NCBI GenBank assembly: GCA_000163995.1
Contig: CM000855.1
Location: 790,667-854,666, forward strand
DNA length: 64,000 bases
Direction: 5' to 3'
From: Campylobacter jejuni subsp. jejuni 414
GTDB lineage: Bacteria > Campylobacterota > Campylobacteria > Campylobacterales > Campylobacteraceae
Shown: positions 1 to 8,200 of the stretch, one piece after another
How positions within the stretch are numbered: position 1 is the first letter of the stretch
How the letters are laid out: each line of letters begins with the position of its first letter
The notes under the pieces: generated by a model
The model's database searches: none
Told to the model about the DNA's origin: nothing
The model's input: only the letters and a program-made list of their open reading frames with translations
Position numbers and translations under genes: made by a program

Positions 1-603
1 AAAAATGATGATTTTAATAATGAGTTTATTGCGTATAGTATTGCTTCTAAAATCCACATTTTCAATAGCATCAAGAAATTTTTTAAGTTCTTCTTCACTC
101 ATAAATTCAGGTAATTTTACTCCTTTAGATCCCGCTATACCTGCCCAGTTTTTGAGATTAATATCAAAAATATGTGCTTTTTCATCTTCTTCATTTTGCT
201 TGTCTAAAAAATCAAAAAAATTAATCACGGCAATACGGTAATTTTTTTTACTCGCATCTGATAAAGCACCTGTTATGCTTGCTAAAACTTCTACAATGAG
301 TTCTTCATCAATCTGTTTTAAAGAATAAAGTTTATAAAAATTTAAATATTCAAAAACTTTTTTCAAAGGATTAAAATAAGTATTGACTCCACTTAAGCCA
401 GCATTTCTTGCTTTTTTTACTAAGGCATCAAGCTCTTCAATATTTTTTACACCTTTTGTAAGAGCAAAATTAACCTCTGCTAAAGCTTGTGGATTTTTTA
501 ACTCCTTGTTAGATAGTGAGTTGAGTTTAAATTTGACATATTTTACTAGCCAAAATAAGAATGATTTTTCAAAATTTTCTTCACAATCTAAAGGGTATTT
601 CAT
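1..603 (-). CDS. xerH: XerH tyrosine recombinase, N-terminal part (cut by window edge)
   Basis: The minus-strand frame opens with ATG at 603 behind AGGAAAAG and stays open for 201 codons to base 1, so the C-terminal catalytic half lies outside the window. The translation begins MKYPLDCEENFEKS. It contains an all-helical segment (KNYRIAVINFFDFLDK) typical of the core-binding domain of phage-type integrases, then LPEFMSEEELKKFLDAIE, the usual entry into the catalytic domain. XerH is the single-recombinase replacement for XerC/XerD in Campylobacterota; it resolves chromosome dimers at difH with FtsK. A matching inverted repeat lies about 200 bp upstream. The catalytic Arg/His/Tyr residues are not visible here. 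The identification rests on recalled gene order and the N-terminal sequence. Confidence 0.82.
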   Translation of the reverse strand, partial: MKYPLDCEENFEKSFLFWLVKYVKFKLNSLSNKELKNPQALAEVNFALTKGVKNIEELDALVKKARNAGLSGVNTYFNPLKKVFEYLNFYKLYSLKQIDEELIVEVLASITGALSDASKKNYRIAVINFFDFLDKQNEEDEKAHIFDINLKNWAGIAGSKGVKLPEFMSEEELKKFLDAIENVDFRSNTIRNKLIIKIIIF

Positions 604-625
604 AAAAACTTTTCCTAAATTTTGA

Positions 626-1193
626 AATTTTAGCTTTTAACTAAAAAAGGTATTTTAATATTAACTTGGTAAAAAAAAGCTTTTTTTGAAAAGTTTGTTT
701 TTATATGCAATATATAAAAACATTAAAATATTTTTATTAAATAAATCTTATGTAAAGCATAAAAAGATATGATAAAAGGTAAAAATATGTAAAATTTATA
801 ATTTTGTATTGAAAACTATAATTTTCAAACTTTTTTATATATACTAGAATTATTCTACTTTGATATGAATTAAATTACTATTTTTACATACTCTTATCAT
901 TTTACTTTCTGAGTGAAATAAACTTATCCATAAAATATAATGTAAAAAATTGATTATTTTGTTTTGTAAATTAAAATTATATTTTACTTTCTTTGAAAGC
1001 TATTAAAAATTAAATTATTTTACATAATTATTAAAATATATATCAAAATGATAATTTATACATTAAATTTTTACTACCCTATTTTTGATTTTTAACCAAT
1101 ATAAATAAAAATTTTTTAAGAATATTTTTATAATTGTTGTTATATAAAAACTTAAATAAAAAGTTTTACTAAATTTAAATTTTAAGGAAAATC
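626..1193. other. Gene-free AT-rich stretch between xerH and the dsbA remnant
   Basis: Apart from the candidate difH at 806-831, I see only very AT-rich DNA with stops in every frame and no repeat array or RNA-like fold. A Shine-Dalgarno sequence (AAGGA) just before 1194 belongs to the next gene. Confidence 0.6.
806..831. other. Candidate difH recombination site
   Basis: Seven-base arms TTGAAAA (809-815) and TTTTCAA (822-828) flank the six-base centre CTATAA. This 7-6-7 layout is that of dif-type sites bound by Xer recombinases. It sits in an otherwise gene-free stretch about 200 bp upstream of the xerH start, where difH is known to lie in Campylobacterota. The match to the family consensus is from memory and was not aligned. 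Confidence 0.72.
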
Positions 1194-1499
1194 ATGAAAT
1201 TTTTAATAAAATTTGCAAGATCCATTGTTGTGTTTGCTTTTAGTGCTAGCGCATTGAACGAAGGTAAAAAATATGTAATTCTTAAAACCCTTGATAATTT
1301 GTTGATTGAAATTTTTTCCTATTATTGTACACATTGTTATAATTATCATAAATTTAATATCATGGGTAAGGTTAAGAAAAAATTACCTAATTTAACTTAT
1401 AAATTTTTATGCTACAAGTTCATGGGAGATTATGGAAAACTTCTTAAAAATTCCAAGATTTTAATTAAAATTGTTGAAGAATTTAGCAAACAAAAATGA
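1194..1499 (+). pseudogene. Truncated DsbA-like thiol oxidoreductase (second dsbA copy)
   Basis: This 101-residue frame keeps a degraded signal peptide (MKFLIKFARSIVVFAFSASA) and a thioredoxin-type CTHC at residues 45-48. The neighbourhood, FSYYCTHCYNYHKF, parallels FSYKCIHCYNHHKF in the intact DsbA at 2514. It stops about 50 residues after the active site, so the helical insertion and the cis-proline strand are missing; intact DsbA here is 212 residues. Its last bases (ATGA, 1496-1499) overlap the dsbB start, so a deletion seems to have joined the dsbA N-terminus directly to dsbB. It is preceded by AAGGAAAATC and ATG. It is probably non-functional, but it may still support translational coupling into dsbB. 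Confidence 0.75.
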
Positions 1500-2302
1500 G
1501 CGGTACAAAAATGAAAGATTTTTCCGTAAAAAAGAGACTTTCTAAGTGGCAAGATACGCGTAAGCCTTGGTTAATTTTGATTATAGTCACTATAGGACTT
1601 ATCTTTATAGCGCACTTTCTATTTCAAAAATATCTTTTTATGGAGCCTTGTGAACAATGTGTATACATAAGGTTTGATATGTTTGTTATGGCTATAGGCG
1701 GTATGATTGCATTGATCAATCCTGCAAGCAATATTATAAAAACTTTTTCTTATGGTTTATCTTTTTATGGAATTTGGCTTGGCTTGGAGCATTGTTTAAC
1801 CTTAAATCATATCCATGAGATGGTTCATTCTGAAAATCCTTTTGCGGGTGTAAATGGGTGTCGTGAGATTCCTATTTATCCATTTAATCTACCCTTGCAT
1901 GAGTGGGCTTCTAGTTGGTTTTTACCTACAGGAGAATGCGGAATGGATACCCCTGTTGTTCCGGAAAATGCTTACAATAATCTCAATGCTTTTCAAAAAT
2001 TTTTTATAGGAACTCCACCTGATTTTAAAAATGGACTTTATAGTAATGGTTGGTATTTAATTCCTGGTTTAAATTTTATGAATATGGCAATTTGCTCTCT
2101 TATAGCATTTATATGTTGTTTTATTGTGCTTTTTGCAATGTTTATGGCTTATATTTTAGATAAAAGTAAATCCGGCGCTAAAATTTTTGCATTAGTAATT
2201 GTTATTTTAGTTTTAGTGCTTAAATTTATAGGTGAGCCAAAAAATCCAAATCAAGATACAGTCAGTTTAAACTATTTAAAATGGGTGATCTTAGTGGAGT
2301 GA
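1496..2302 (+). CDS. dsbB: DsbB-family disulfide-bond oxidase
   Basis: This inner-membrane protein is 268 residues long and reoxidises periplasmic DsbA with quinone. A first membrane helix at about residues 24-43 is followed by the active pair C52-E-Q-C55. A second pair, C122 and C148, lies in a long periplasmic loop, and three further hydrophobic segments follow, including a C-terminal one near 205-240. This four-cysteine layout is that of DsbB. The start is uncertain: ATG 1496 overlaps the stop of the dsbA remnant, and an in-frame ATG at 1511 ([10 protein letters not shown]) gives a more typical short N-terminus. Neither has a good Shine-Dalgarno sequence, so coupling to the upstream frame is likely. 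The intact DsbA partner lies 200 bp downstream. Confidence 0.85.
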   Translation: MSGTKMKDFSVKKRLSKWQDTRKPWLILIIVTIGLIFIAHFLFQKYLFMEPCEQCVYIRFDMFVMAIGGMIALINPASNIIKTFSYGLSFYGIWLGLEHCLTLNHIHEMVHSENPFAGVNGCREIPIYPFNLPLHEWASSWFLPTGECGMDTPVVPENAYNNLNAFQKFFIGTPPDFKNGLYSNGWYLIPGLNFMNMAICSLIAFICCFIVLFAMFMAYILDKSKSGAKIFALVIVILVLVLKFIGEPKNPNQDTVSLNYLKWVILVE

Positions 2303-2435
2303 AAACTAAAACCTAAAATTGATGAATTTAATCGGGGCGCTAAAGAACTTTCAGTTTAAAATTCAATTTAACAGTTCAGGTAGGTTATCAAGCTACTTAG
2401 CGTTGATTAAGCTTTCAACCCTAAAAATAATAATT
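2303..2435 (+). pseudogene. Possible decayed gene remnant
   Basis: Two short stop-interrupted segments read like protein (DEFNRGAKELSV, and KFNLTVQVGYQAT in a second frame). In related strains an arylsulfatase gene (astA), often degraded, lies at about this place. I could not confirm that these bases derive from it. Confidence 0.25.
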
Positions 2436-2468
2436 AGCCCAAAATAAATTTGGGCTTGTTTGTTTTTT
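2436..2468 (+). terminator. Rho-independent terminator after dsbB
   Basis: AGCCCAAA (2436-2443), loop ATAAA, TTTGGGCT (2449-2456), followed by a T-rich tail. It separates dsbB transcription from the following dsbA. Confidence 0.8.
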
Positions 2469-2513
2469 TTAAATAAAATTGCCTTTGAAAATTTTATTTA
2501 ACAAGGATATATT

Positions 2514-3152
2514 ATGTATAATTTTTTTACAAAATTTTTTTTAGCTCTTATATTTTGTTCAAGTTTTGCGTTGGCAAATAATAATTTTATTACTCTTAAT
2601 CCGAGTTTACCTAACTCTGAAAATACTGTAATAGAAGCATTTTCTTACAAATGCATACATTGTTATAATCATCATAAATTCGGAACTCTTGAAAAACTTA
2701 GAGAAACTTTTCCAAATTTGCATTTTAAACTTTATCCTGTAAGTTTAATGAATGGAGATTTTGCTAAAGAAATGAACGAACTTTTTGCCTTTGCCCAATA
2801 TAAAGACGAACAAAATGGTAAAGATGCAAGTTATTCTGATAGTTTATCTCATAAACTTGCTGATGTTTATTTTATTTCTTATTTTTTAAACAAGCAAAGA
2901 AATTTTTCAAATTTAGATGAATTTTATGATATAGGCTTAAAAGCTATGAATGTAAACAAAAATGAAGTGTTAAATTTTTTAAATACCCCTAAAGCTAAAG
3001 AAATTTTAAGTGAATTTCAAAGAGCTAATGATATAGCCAAAATCTACGGAACCCCTGCTTTTGTTGTTAACGGAAAATATCAAATAAACCCAAGTGCAAT
3101 CAATTCAATGCAAGATTTAGAAAATTTAGTTAAAAAGTTAAGCAATATGTAA
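2514..3152 (+). CDS. dsbA: DsbA periplasmic thiol:disulfide interchange protein
   Basis: The protein has 212 residues and a signal peptide ending near residue 21-22 (FCSSFALA|NNN). The redox motif C47-I-H-C50 sits in EAFSYKCIHCYNHHKF. The cis-proline region YGTPAFVVNGKY lies near residue 175, and a helical insertion lies between them, so the whole DsbA fold is present. It introduces disulfides into exported proteins and is recycled by DsbB, encoded just upstream. ATG 2514 is preceded by ACAAGGATATATT, a good ribosome site. The gene has its own spacing after the dsbB terminator and a strong hairpin of its own downstream, so it is probably transcribed alone. Confidence 0.92.
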   Translation: MYNFFTKFFLALIFCSSFALANNNFITLNPSLPNSENTVIEAFSYKCIHCYNHHKFGTLEKLRETFPNLHFKLYPVSLMNGDFAKEMNELFAFAQYKDEQNGKDASYSDSLSHKLADVYFISYFLNKQRNFSNLDEFYDIGLKAMNVNKNEVLNFLNTPKAKEILSEFQRANDIAKIYGTPAFVVNGKYQINPSAINSMQDLENLVKKLSNM

Positions 3153-3162
3153 TAATAAAAAT

Positions 3163-3200
3163 TTTTAAGGCAATAAAAAATTGCCTTAAAATTATTTTTT
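3163..3200 (+). terminator. Rho-independent terminator after dsbA
   Basis: A long stem pairs TTTTAAGGCAAT (3163-3174) with ATTGCCTTAAAA (3180-3191), followed by TTATTTTTT. The 3201-3423 stretch after it holds no gene; a promoter for the next small gene lies near 3383. Confidence 0.85.
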
Positions 3201-3423
3201 AATTATATTTTATAGGGTCTATATAGAAAAACTATAAAGATCTTTCCCTTATTTTTTGCAATTCAAATTAAGTATAGAACTTTATATTAGAAAAAATCAA
3301 TAAAAACTAATTGCATTTTAAGAAAAAAATTTAAATCATTAATTATAACTTATAAAAATTTAAAGCAAAAATAAAGTTTTTTTGATATAATTTCACCTTG
3401 CAATATTTTTAAAGGTTAGATTA

Positions 3424-3564
3424 ATGAAAAATTTAAGCATTCAAGAAAAAAAAGACTTAGATAATTGTGTTTTTCAAAATCTTGGAAAGCAAGATACTTT
3501 TGCTTTAAGTGTAATTTTTAAAAATTTTTATTTGAAAATCAAAGCATTTATTTATTCTAAATAA
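3424..3564 (+). CDS. Small protein of 46 residues, unknown function
   Basis: ATG 3424 follows AAAGG at 5-7 bases and, about 30 bases earlier, the sequence TTTTTTGATATAATTT, which matches the AT-rich Campylobacter sigma-70 -10 region. The product (MKNLSIQEKKDLDNCVFQ...) is basic at its C-terminus, has one cysteine and no membrane segment. Its last 13 bases overlap convergently with the 3' end of the minus-strand gene at 3552. I do not recognise a family. The promoter plus ribosome site make it more likely real than chance. Confidence 0.6.
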   Translation: MKNLSIQEKKDLDNCVFQNLGKQDTFALSVIFKNFYLKIKAFIYSK

Positions 3565-4184
3565 TACCACTTAAAATCTTTTTTTGTATAAGAAAGATCC
3601 TTAAAAGAAGGCGATTGGATAAATAATTTACATTCTTTATCTAGATTTTCTATCCCATATATTTTCATAGCCATTCTTGAATCATGTCTTGCAAGCTCTA
3701 TTCCAACGCAAGCTTGATTGTTGATTTTATAAAGCAAAATACCGCCATCTTTTTCATCTATATTTAAAATATTTAAATTTCTGTTTTTACTCATATCTTT
3801 TATATCTTTACTAAAAGAATAGCGTAATTTATAATATATCATAATATCTTGCATGGCATTTTTTAAAGCTTGTAAATTTTCATTAACTAAATAACCATTG
3901 TTTTTGTAAAGTTTTAAAAAATCTTCATTAAGAAATTTTTGAAAATTTTTATCTTTAGATAATCTTTGGCAAGAATTATAACTATTTAAAATTCTAACTT
4001 GACCAGCTTCTATTAAAAGCTCAAGGCAATCTTTATTTTCTTGTGAAAATTGCACTAATTTAACTTCTTGAACCTTAAAATCTTTACTCGGTTTTTTTTC
4101 ATAAGCAAAATCATTTAATTTTTCATAAATATTAGCAAAACTTAAAGAATATAAACTAAAAAAAATCAAAATACACTTTCTCAT
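3552..4184 (-). CDS. Exported protein of unknown function, 210 residues
   Basis: The N-terminus MRKCILIFFSLYSLSFA|N is a clear signal peptide, so the product is probably periplasmic. The mature part has several cysteines (for example ENKDCLELL, NSCQRL, NQACVG and DKECKLF) that could form two disulfides, which suits the neighbouring dsb genes. The rest is charged and lacks a motif I recognise. The start ATG (4184) overlaps the stop of the 80-residue gene upstream by four bases, so the two are coupled and probably follow the phosphoesterase gene in one transcript. Confidence 0.7.
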   Translation of the reverse strand: MRKCILIFFSLYSLSFANIYEKLNDFAYEKKPSKDFKVQEVKLVQFSQENKDCLELLIEAGQVRILNSYNSCQRLSKDKNFQKFLNEDFLKLYKNNGYLVNENLQALKNAMQDIMIYYKLRYSFSKDIKDMSKNRNLNILNIDEKDGGILLYKINNQACVGIELARHDSRMAMKIYGIENLDKECKLFIQSPSFKDLSYTKKDFKWYYLE

Positions 4185-4423
4185 TGAAAAAAATCTTTAT
4201 ATTTATTTTTTAAAAATTCTATCACTTCTAAAATTTCATCAACTCCTTCTTTGTTAGAATTTTCAAGTACATTATCTATGTTATCAATATAAGCTTCTAT
4301 TGCATTTTCTAATTTCTCTCTTTTAACTCCAGCATATAAAAGCATAGCCTCTAAAACTATACTAAGCTCATATTGTAAATCTTCTAGTTCATTCTTTAAG
4401 ATTTTATTATTGTTTTGATTCAT
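4181..4423 (-). CDS. Small acidic helical protein, 80 residues, unknown
   Basis: The product is acidic and predicted almost entirely helical (LKNELEDLQYELSIVLEAML, then AYIDNIDNVLENSNKEGVDE). It has no cysteine or membrane segment. It overlaps the genes on both sides (17 bases with the phosphoesterase, four bases with the exported protein), so it is part of a coupled three-gene unit. It may be a small binding partner of one of its neighbours; nothing in the sequence says which. Confidence 0.7.
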   Translation of the reverse strand: MNQNNNKILKNELEDLQYELSIVLEAMLLYAGVKREKLENAIEAYIDNIDNVLENSNKEGVDEILEVIEFLKNKYKDFFQ

Positions 4424-5453
4424 TATTTCCCCTTTTAAGTTCTTTGCTTTTGATTAAATCAATAATTTGAGCTTTTATATGATTATAATTTGTTCCATCT
4501 TTAAATGTAGCAAAAAGTCCACCACTAGCATTTTTATGTCCACCGCCACCTACTAAATTTTTAGCCATTAAACTTACATCTATTTTTCCATTTGCACGAA
4601 AACTTAAGGTTTTTCTAGAACTTACATCAATAAAAAAATCATAATCAGGATTTTTTACTAAAAAATCATTCCCGATAACAGAAGTATTGCCTATGTTTGA
4701 AGTTAAAATACCTTTGTGACCTTCATATTCTATACTGAAATTTTCTTTTAATTCACTTAGCTTTTCGACTATAAAATAAGAAATTAAATTAGAAAGGGTA
4801 TCATCATTATTTCTGACAAAATAATCTTTTTTTATAAAATGAGTAGCATTGTCGAGTAAAATATTGGCATTTTCTTTTCCTATAAATTTCCAAGCTTTAT
4901 CAAGCAAGAAAAACATATAAGCAATTTGCAATTCTTTAAACATAACGCGATTTATTTCTTTTGCATTGGCAATCAAGCCTAAAAAAACCTTTCCAAGTTC
5001 AAAGTTTTCATCCTCACTTAACCAAATATCCACAGCATTGACTACATCAACAAATTTTGAAAGTTCTAAAACTGGCGTGCAAATTTTAGAAAAAAAATCA
5101 TAAACAATTTTAGTTGCACATCTTTTAGAATCAAGCAAATACCAAGAATATTTTTGAGCACATTCTTCGCCACTTTGATGATGATCAAGAAGAAAGATTT
5201 TGATATTTTTCTCTTTGCAAATTTTTTCAAACTCTTCACATTGATTTAAATTCAAATTTAAATCTGTTATTAGAATAATAGCTTTTCCAAAATTTTCATC
5301 TTTTTCTATATCATTTACAATGGAGTTAAAATTCTCATTAATTTCTTTACCATAATTAGAATTATAAAATTTTACATTTCTAAAATAAAAATTTACTACA
5401 AATTGACAAGCATAACCGTCAAGATCTGTGTGTGAAAGATGATAAATTTTCAT
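4407..5453 (-). CDS. DHH/DHHA1 family phosphoesterase
   Basis: The 348-residue product carries the DHH signatures: HTDLDGYAC (D10, D12), a metal-binding D64 in LITDLN, LDHHQ (D90-H91-H92) and, near residue 300, GGGGHKNASGG of the DHHA1 domain. This family uses two manganese ions to cleave short oligonucleotides (NrnA type), cyclic dinucleotides or bisphosphonucleotides. No PAS, GGDEF or membrane segment is present, so it is a soluble stand-alone enzyme closer in layout to NrnA than to GdpP. It lies eight bases downstream of flhA on the same strand and probably shares its transcript. The exact substrate cannot be read from the sequence. Confidence 0.82.
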   Translation of the reverse strand: MKIYHLSHTDLDGYACQFVVNFYFRNVKFYNSNYGKEINENFNSIVNDIEKDENFGKAIILITDLNLNLNQCEEFEKICKEKNIKIFLLDHHQSGEECAQKYSWYLLDSKRCATKIVYDFFSKICTPVLELSKFVDVVNAVDIWLSEDENFELGKVFLGLIANAKEINRVMFKELQIAYMFFLLDKAWKFIGKENANILLDNATHFIKKDYFVRNNDDTLSNLISYFIVEKLSELKENFSIEYEGHKGILTSNIGNTSVIGNDFLVKNPDYDFFIDVSSRKTLSFRANGKIDVSLMAKNLVGGGGHKNASGGLFATFKDGTNYNHIKAQIIDLIKSKELKRGNNESKQ

Positions 5454-5461
5454 TATTTTCC

Positions 5462-7633
5462 TTAAAGTTCTATCCTAATAATACCTTCAGTGTTAAAATT
5501 TGTATTTTCTGCGATTTCTGCAAAACTTAACACAACTATATTAATGCTAAAATTATAACAAATATCAGCAATGAATTTTCTAAGTTGCGGTTCAACGCAA
5601 AGTATAAAAGGTTTAATACGACCATTTGCTACTGCAGCAACTTCAGCTCTTAGAGTGTCTACTAAAGTCCCTGTTTGAGCCACGCTTAAAGGCAAGTGAT
5701 AGCTTCCATCTCTAAATTGTACATTTTCCATTAAAACCGCAGAACTGGCAGAATCTAGGATAAAAATATCTAAATTTCCTTTATCGTCTAAATACATATT
5801 CGTAATCATTCTGGCTAAAGATGCCCTTACATGCTCAATAATCATATCAAAGCTCTTGCTTACTTCTGCTATATCGCTTACAGATTCTAAGATGGTAAGC
5901 ATATCTTTAATAGGTATGTGATTCTTAAGCAAGTCTTTAAGAATTTTTTGAATAAGACTTACAGGTGCAACACCTAAAGCACTTTCTACAATGATTGGAT
6001 AATCATTTTTAACCTTATCAAGAAGATTTTGCACCTCTTGGCGTGTAAGAAGTTCACTTGCATGCGCCTTGATAAGTTCGCTCATGTGTGTTGAAATAAC
6101 ACTTGCAGGATCTATTACTATATAACCATTTAAAGTGGCTTCGTCCTTTAAATTCGCATCAATCCAAAGTGCATCAGAGTTAAAAGCGGGCTCTTTTGTG
6201 GCAATTCCTTCTATTTCTTCTGTAATAAAACCACTATCCATGGCTAAATATTTATCAGGATAAATTTCAGCACTTGCTATGGAAACACCTTTAAGTTTAA
6301 AACTATACTCATTTGGCTTGAGTCTTAAATTATCCCTTATTCTAATTTTTGGCATCAAAAATCCTAAACTTTCAGCAATGCTTCTTCTCATTGAACGAAT
6401 TCTTTCTGTAAGTTCGTTTTCGGCAAGTTTAATAAGTCCATATCCAAGTTCAAGTTCTAAAATTTCGACTTTGAGTATGTCATTGATCTTATGTTCTTCT
6501 TCTTTAAGAATTTCTTCTTCACTTTTCTTTGTAGGTGCTGCTATTCCATCTACTCCACTTTGAGATGCAGCTGCAGCACTTGGTTTGCTTTTTTTAGTTG
6601 TATTTATATCAATTTTACCTTCTTTAACCTGCTTAGTAAGATAACCAAGACTTAAAAAAACTAAAGCCATAAAACCCAAAGATAAAGTTGGTAAACCAGG
6701 TACTAATGCAAAGATAAAAAGCACAAAACCTACTATTAAAAGTGTGCGGTATTCGCTTAAAAGTTGAGTTAAAGTTCCTTCAGCAAAATTTTCTTCATCT
6801 TTACTTGCACGAGTGATAATTATAGCAGTTGCAGTAGAAGTAATCAGGCCAGGAATTTGCGATACAAGTCCATCACCTATAGTTAAAATAGTATAAGTAG
6901 AAGCAGCATTACTTAAAGTCATATCATGCTGAAAAGATCCTATTAAAAAACCGCCTATGATATTTATAATTGTTATGATAATTCCTGCAACGGCGTCTCC
7001 TTTGATAAATTTAGAAGAACCGTCCATCGCACCATAAAAATTTGCTTCAGCAATAACTTCCTGGCGTCTTGCTCTAGCGGTTTGTTCATCTATAAGTCCT
7101 GCATTTAAATCTGCGTCAATAGCCATTTGTTTACCTGGCATCGCATCAAGTGTAAATCTTGCTTGTACCTCAGAAACCCTTGTACTACCTTTTGTTACAA
7201 CCATGAAATTAATCAACACTAAGATACAAAATACAATCACACCAATGACCATATTTCCACCAACAACAAATTCTCCAAATGCTGCTATAATTTCACTCAC
7301 AGCTTCAGGGCCGTTTTGCCCTTCGCTTAAAATCATTCTTGTAGTGGCTATATTTAATGAAAGTCTAAATAAAGTAATGATCAAGATTAAAGTTGGAAAA
7401 GTTGTTAAATCTGTTGGTTTAGGTATATAAATAGAAATTAAAATAATCAATACCGATAAAGCTATACTTAAAGCCAAAAAAAAGTCTAAAATAGGACTTG
7501 GTAAAGGGACTATAATAATAGCCAAAATACAAACTAAAAAACCAACTATAGTTAAGCTTTTGGCTCTTAAAATAGGGGCAATTAAAGGCCCTAAAAAAGG
7601 AAAAACTAAATCAACTATTTTATTTTTTGCCAT
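5462..7633 (-). CDS. flhA: FlhA flagellar type III export gate protein
   Basis: The product has 723 residues. The N-terminal ~330 residues contain about eight membrane helices. Between them lies the conserved FHIPEP-family loop with RVSEVQARFTLDAMPGKQMA and QTARARRQEVIAEANFYGAMDG. An Ala/Ser-rich linker near residues 350-375 leads to the cytoplasmic nonamer-ring domain. FlhA forms the export gate for rod, hook and filament proteins. In C. jejuni it also feeds the FlgSR signal that switches on sigma-54 flagellar genes, one of which (flgL) is in this window. The start ATG (7633) overlaps the 3' end of the Rrf2 regulator gene by 14 bases. Confidence 0.95.
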   Translation of the reverse strand: MAKNKIVDLVFPFLGPLIAPILRAKSLTIVGFLVCILAIIIVPLPSPILDFFLALSIALSVLIILISIYIPKPTDLTTFPTLILIITLFRLSLNIATTRMILSEGQNGPEAVSEIIAAFGEFVVGGNMVIGVIVFCILVLINFMVVTKGSTRVSEVQARFTLDAMPGKQMAIDADLNAGLIDEQTARARRQEVIAEANFYGAMDGSSKFIKGDAVAGIIITIINIIGGFLIGSFQHDMTLSNAASTYTILTIGDGLVSQIPGLITSTATAIIITRASKDEENFAEGTLTQLLSEYRTLLIVGFVLFIFALVPGLPTLSLGFMALVFLSLGYLTKQVKEGKIDINTTKKSKPSAAAASQSGVDGIAAPTKKSEEEILKEEEHKINDILKVEILELELGYGLIKLAENELTERIRSMRRSIAESLGFLMPKIRIRDNLRLKPNEYSFKLKGVSIASAEIYPDKYLAMDSGFITEEIEGIATKEPAFNSDALWIDANLKDEATLNGYIVIDPASVISTHMSELIKAHASELLTRQEVQNLLDKVKNDYPIIVESALGVAPVSLIQKILKDLLKNHIPIKDMLTILESVSDIAEVSKSFDMIIEHVRASLARMITNMYLDDKGNLDIFILDSASSAVLMENVQFRDGSYHLPLSVAQTGTLVDTLRAEVAAVANGRIKPFILCVEPQLRKFIADICYNFSINIVVLSFAEIAENTNFNTEGIIRIEL

Positions 7634-8030
7634 TATTTTTCATAATATCTTCTAAAGTAATAGAATCTAAAAATTCATCCACTTTATTTTGCAAATTTAC
7701 CAACATAGGCATCAAAGTACAATTTTCTTCTTTATTATTTGGACATGTACCACCGCTACATTCAAATACACTGATATCTTTTTTTTCAGCACTATTGACA
7801 ATTTCTTTTATAGTGTATTGGCTTGGCTCTTTGATTAAAACAAAACCACCTTTTGCACCTTTAAAAGATTTTAATAAACCATCCTTAGCTAAAGTTTGTA
7901 AAATTTTAGCTAAAAAACTTTTGGGAATGTCAAGCTCTAAAGCTAAAGAATCTACATCTTGAGGTGTTTCTTTTTGAGAAATATAAATTAAAGAAAGTAA
8001 AGCGTATTCGCTAGCTTTAGTAAACAGCAC
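7620..8030 (-). CDS. Rrf2-family transcriptional regulator, probable Fe-S sensor
   Basis: This 136-residue winged-helix protein begins LFTKASEYALLSLIYIS and has the Rrf2 recognition segment SFLAKILQTLAKDGLLKSFKGAKGGF. Three cysteines (C91, C96, C104 in ECSGGTCPNNKEENC) sit where IscR, RsrR and NsrR hold an iron-sulfur cluster, so it probably senses redox, nitric oxide or cluster status. The start is GTG 8030 with AAGGAG five bases upstream. A TATAAT (complement of 8066-8071) lies about 35 bases before it. It overlaps flhA, so its promoter may drive flhA and the genes after it. Confidence 0.85.
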   Translation of the reverse strand: MLFTKASEYALLSLIYISQKETPQDVDSLALELDIPKSFLAKILQTLAKDGLLKSFKGAKGGFVLIKEPSQYTIKEIVNSAEKKDISVFECSGGTCPNNKEENCTLMPMLVNLQNKVDEFLDSITLEDIMKNNGKK

Positions 8031-8065
8031 AGATTCTCCTTATTCTAACTACAGAAATAGGTCTA

Positions 8066-8071
8066 ATTATA
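8066..8071 (-). promoter_or_regulatory. Probable -10 element for the Rrf2 regulator/flhA unit
   Basis: TATAAT on the minus strand in an AT-rich stretch, about 35 bases before the GTG start and its AAGGAG. No further promoter is obvious before flhA. Confidence 0.5.
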
Positions 8072-8153
8072 ATAAATAATTCTTAGAAAAAGACTTAAAT
8101 TTTAATAAAACCTTTTAAAAAAATAAATTCAGTTTATTTTTTGCTTTTTAAGA

Positions 8154-8159
8154 TAGAAT
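8154..8159 (+). promoter_or_regulatory. Probable -10 element for rpsO
   Basis: TAGAAT after a T-rich run (TTTTTTGCTTTTTAAGA), the usual AT-rich Campylobacter vegetative promoter shape, 41 bases before the rpsO start. Confidence 0.5.
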
Positions 8160-8200
8160 TACAATCCTTATTTATTATTTTACCAATCAGGAGGTCTATC

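Noticed and set aside
5..625. Two plus-strand frames at the left edge
   Set aside because: They are antisense to xerH, whose minus-strand frame is continuous and protein-like.
6279..6563. Serine/leucine-rich plus-strand frame inside flhA, and similar frames inside ftsK, aas, pycB and others
   Set aside because: They lie entirely antisense to well-conserved genes, have Ser/Leu/Ile-rich shadow composition, and lack ribosome sites.
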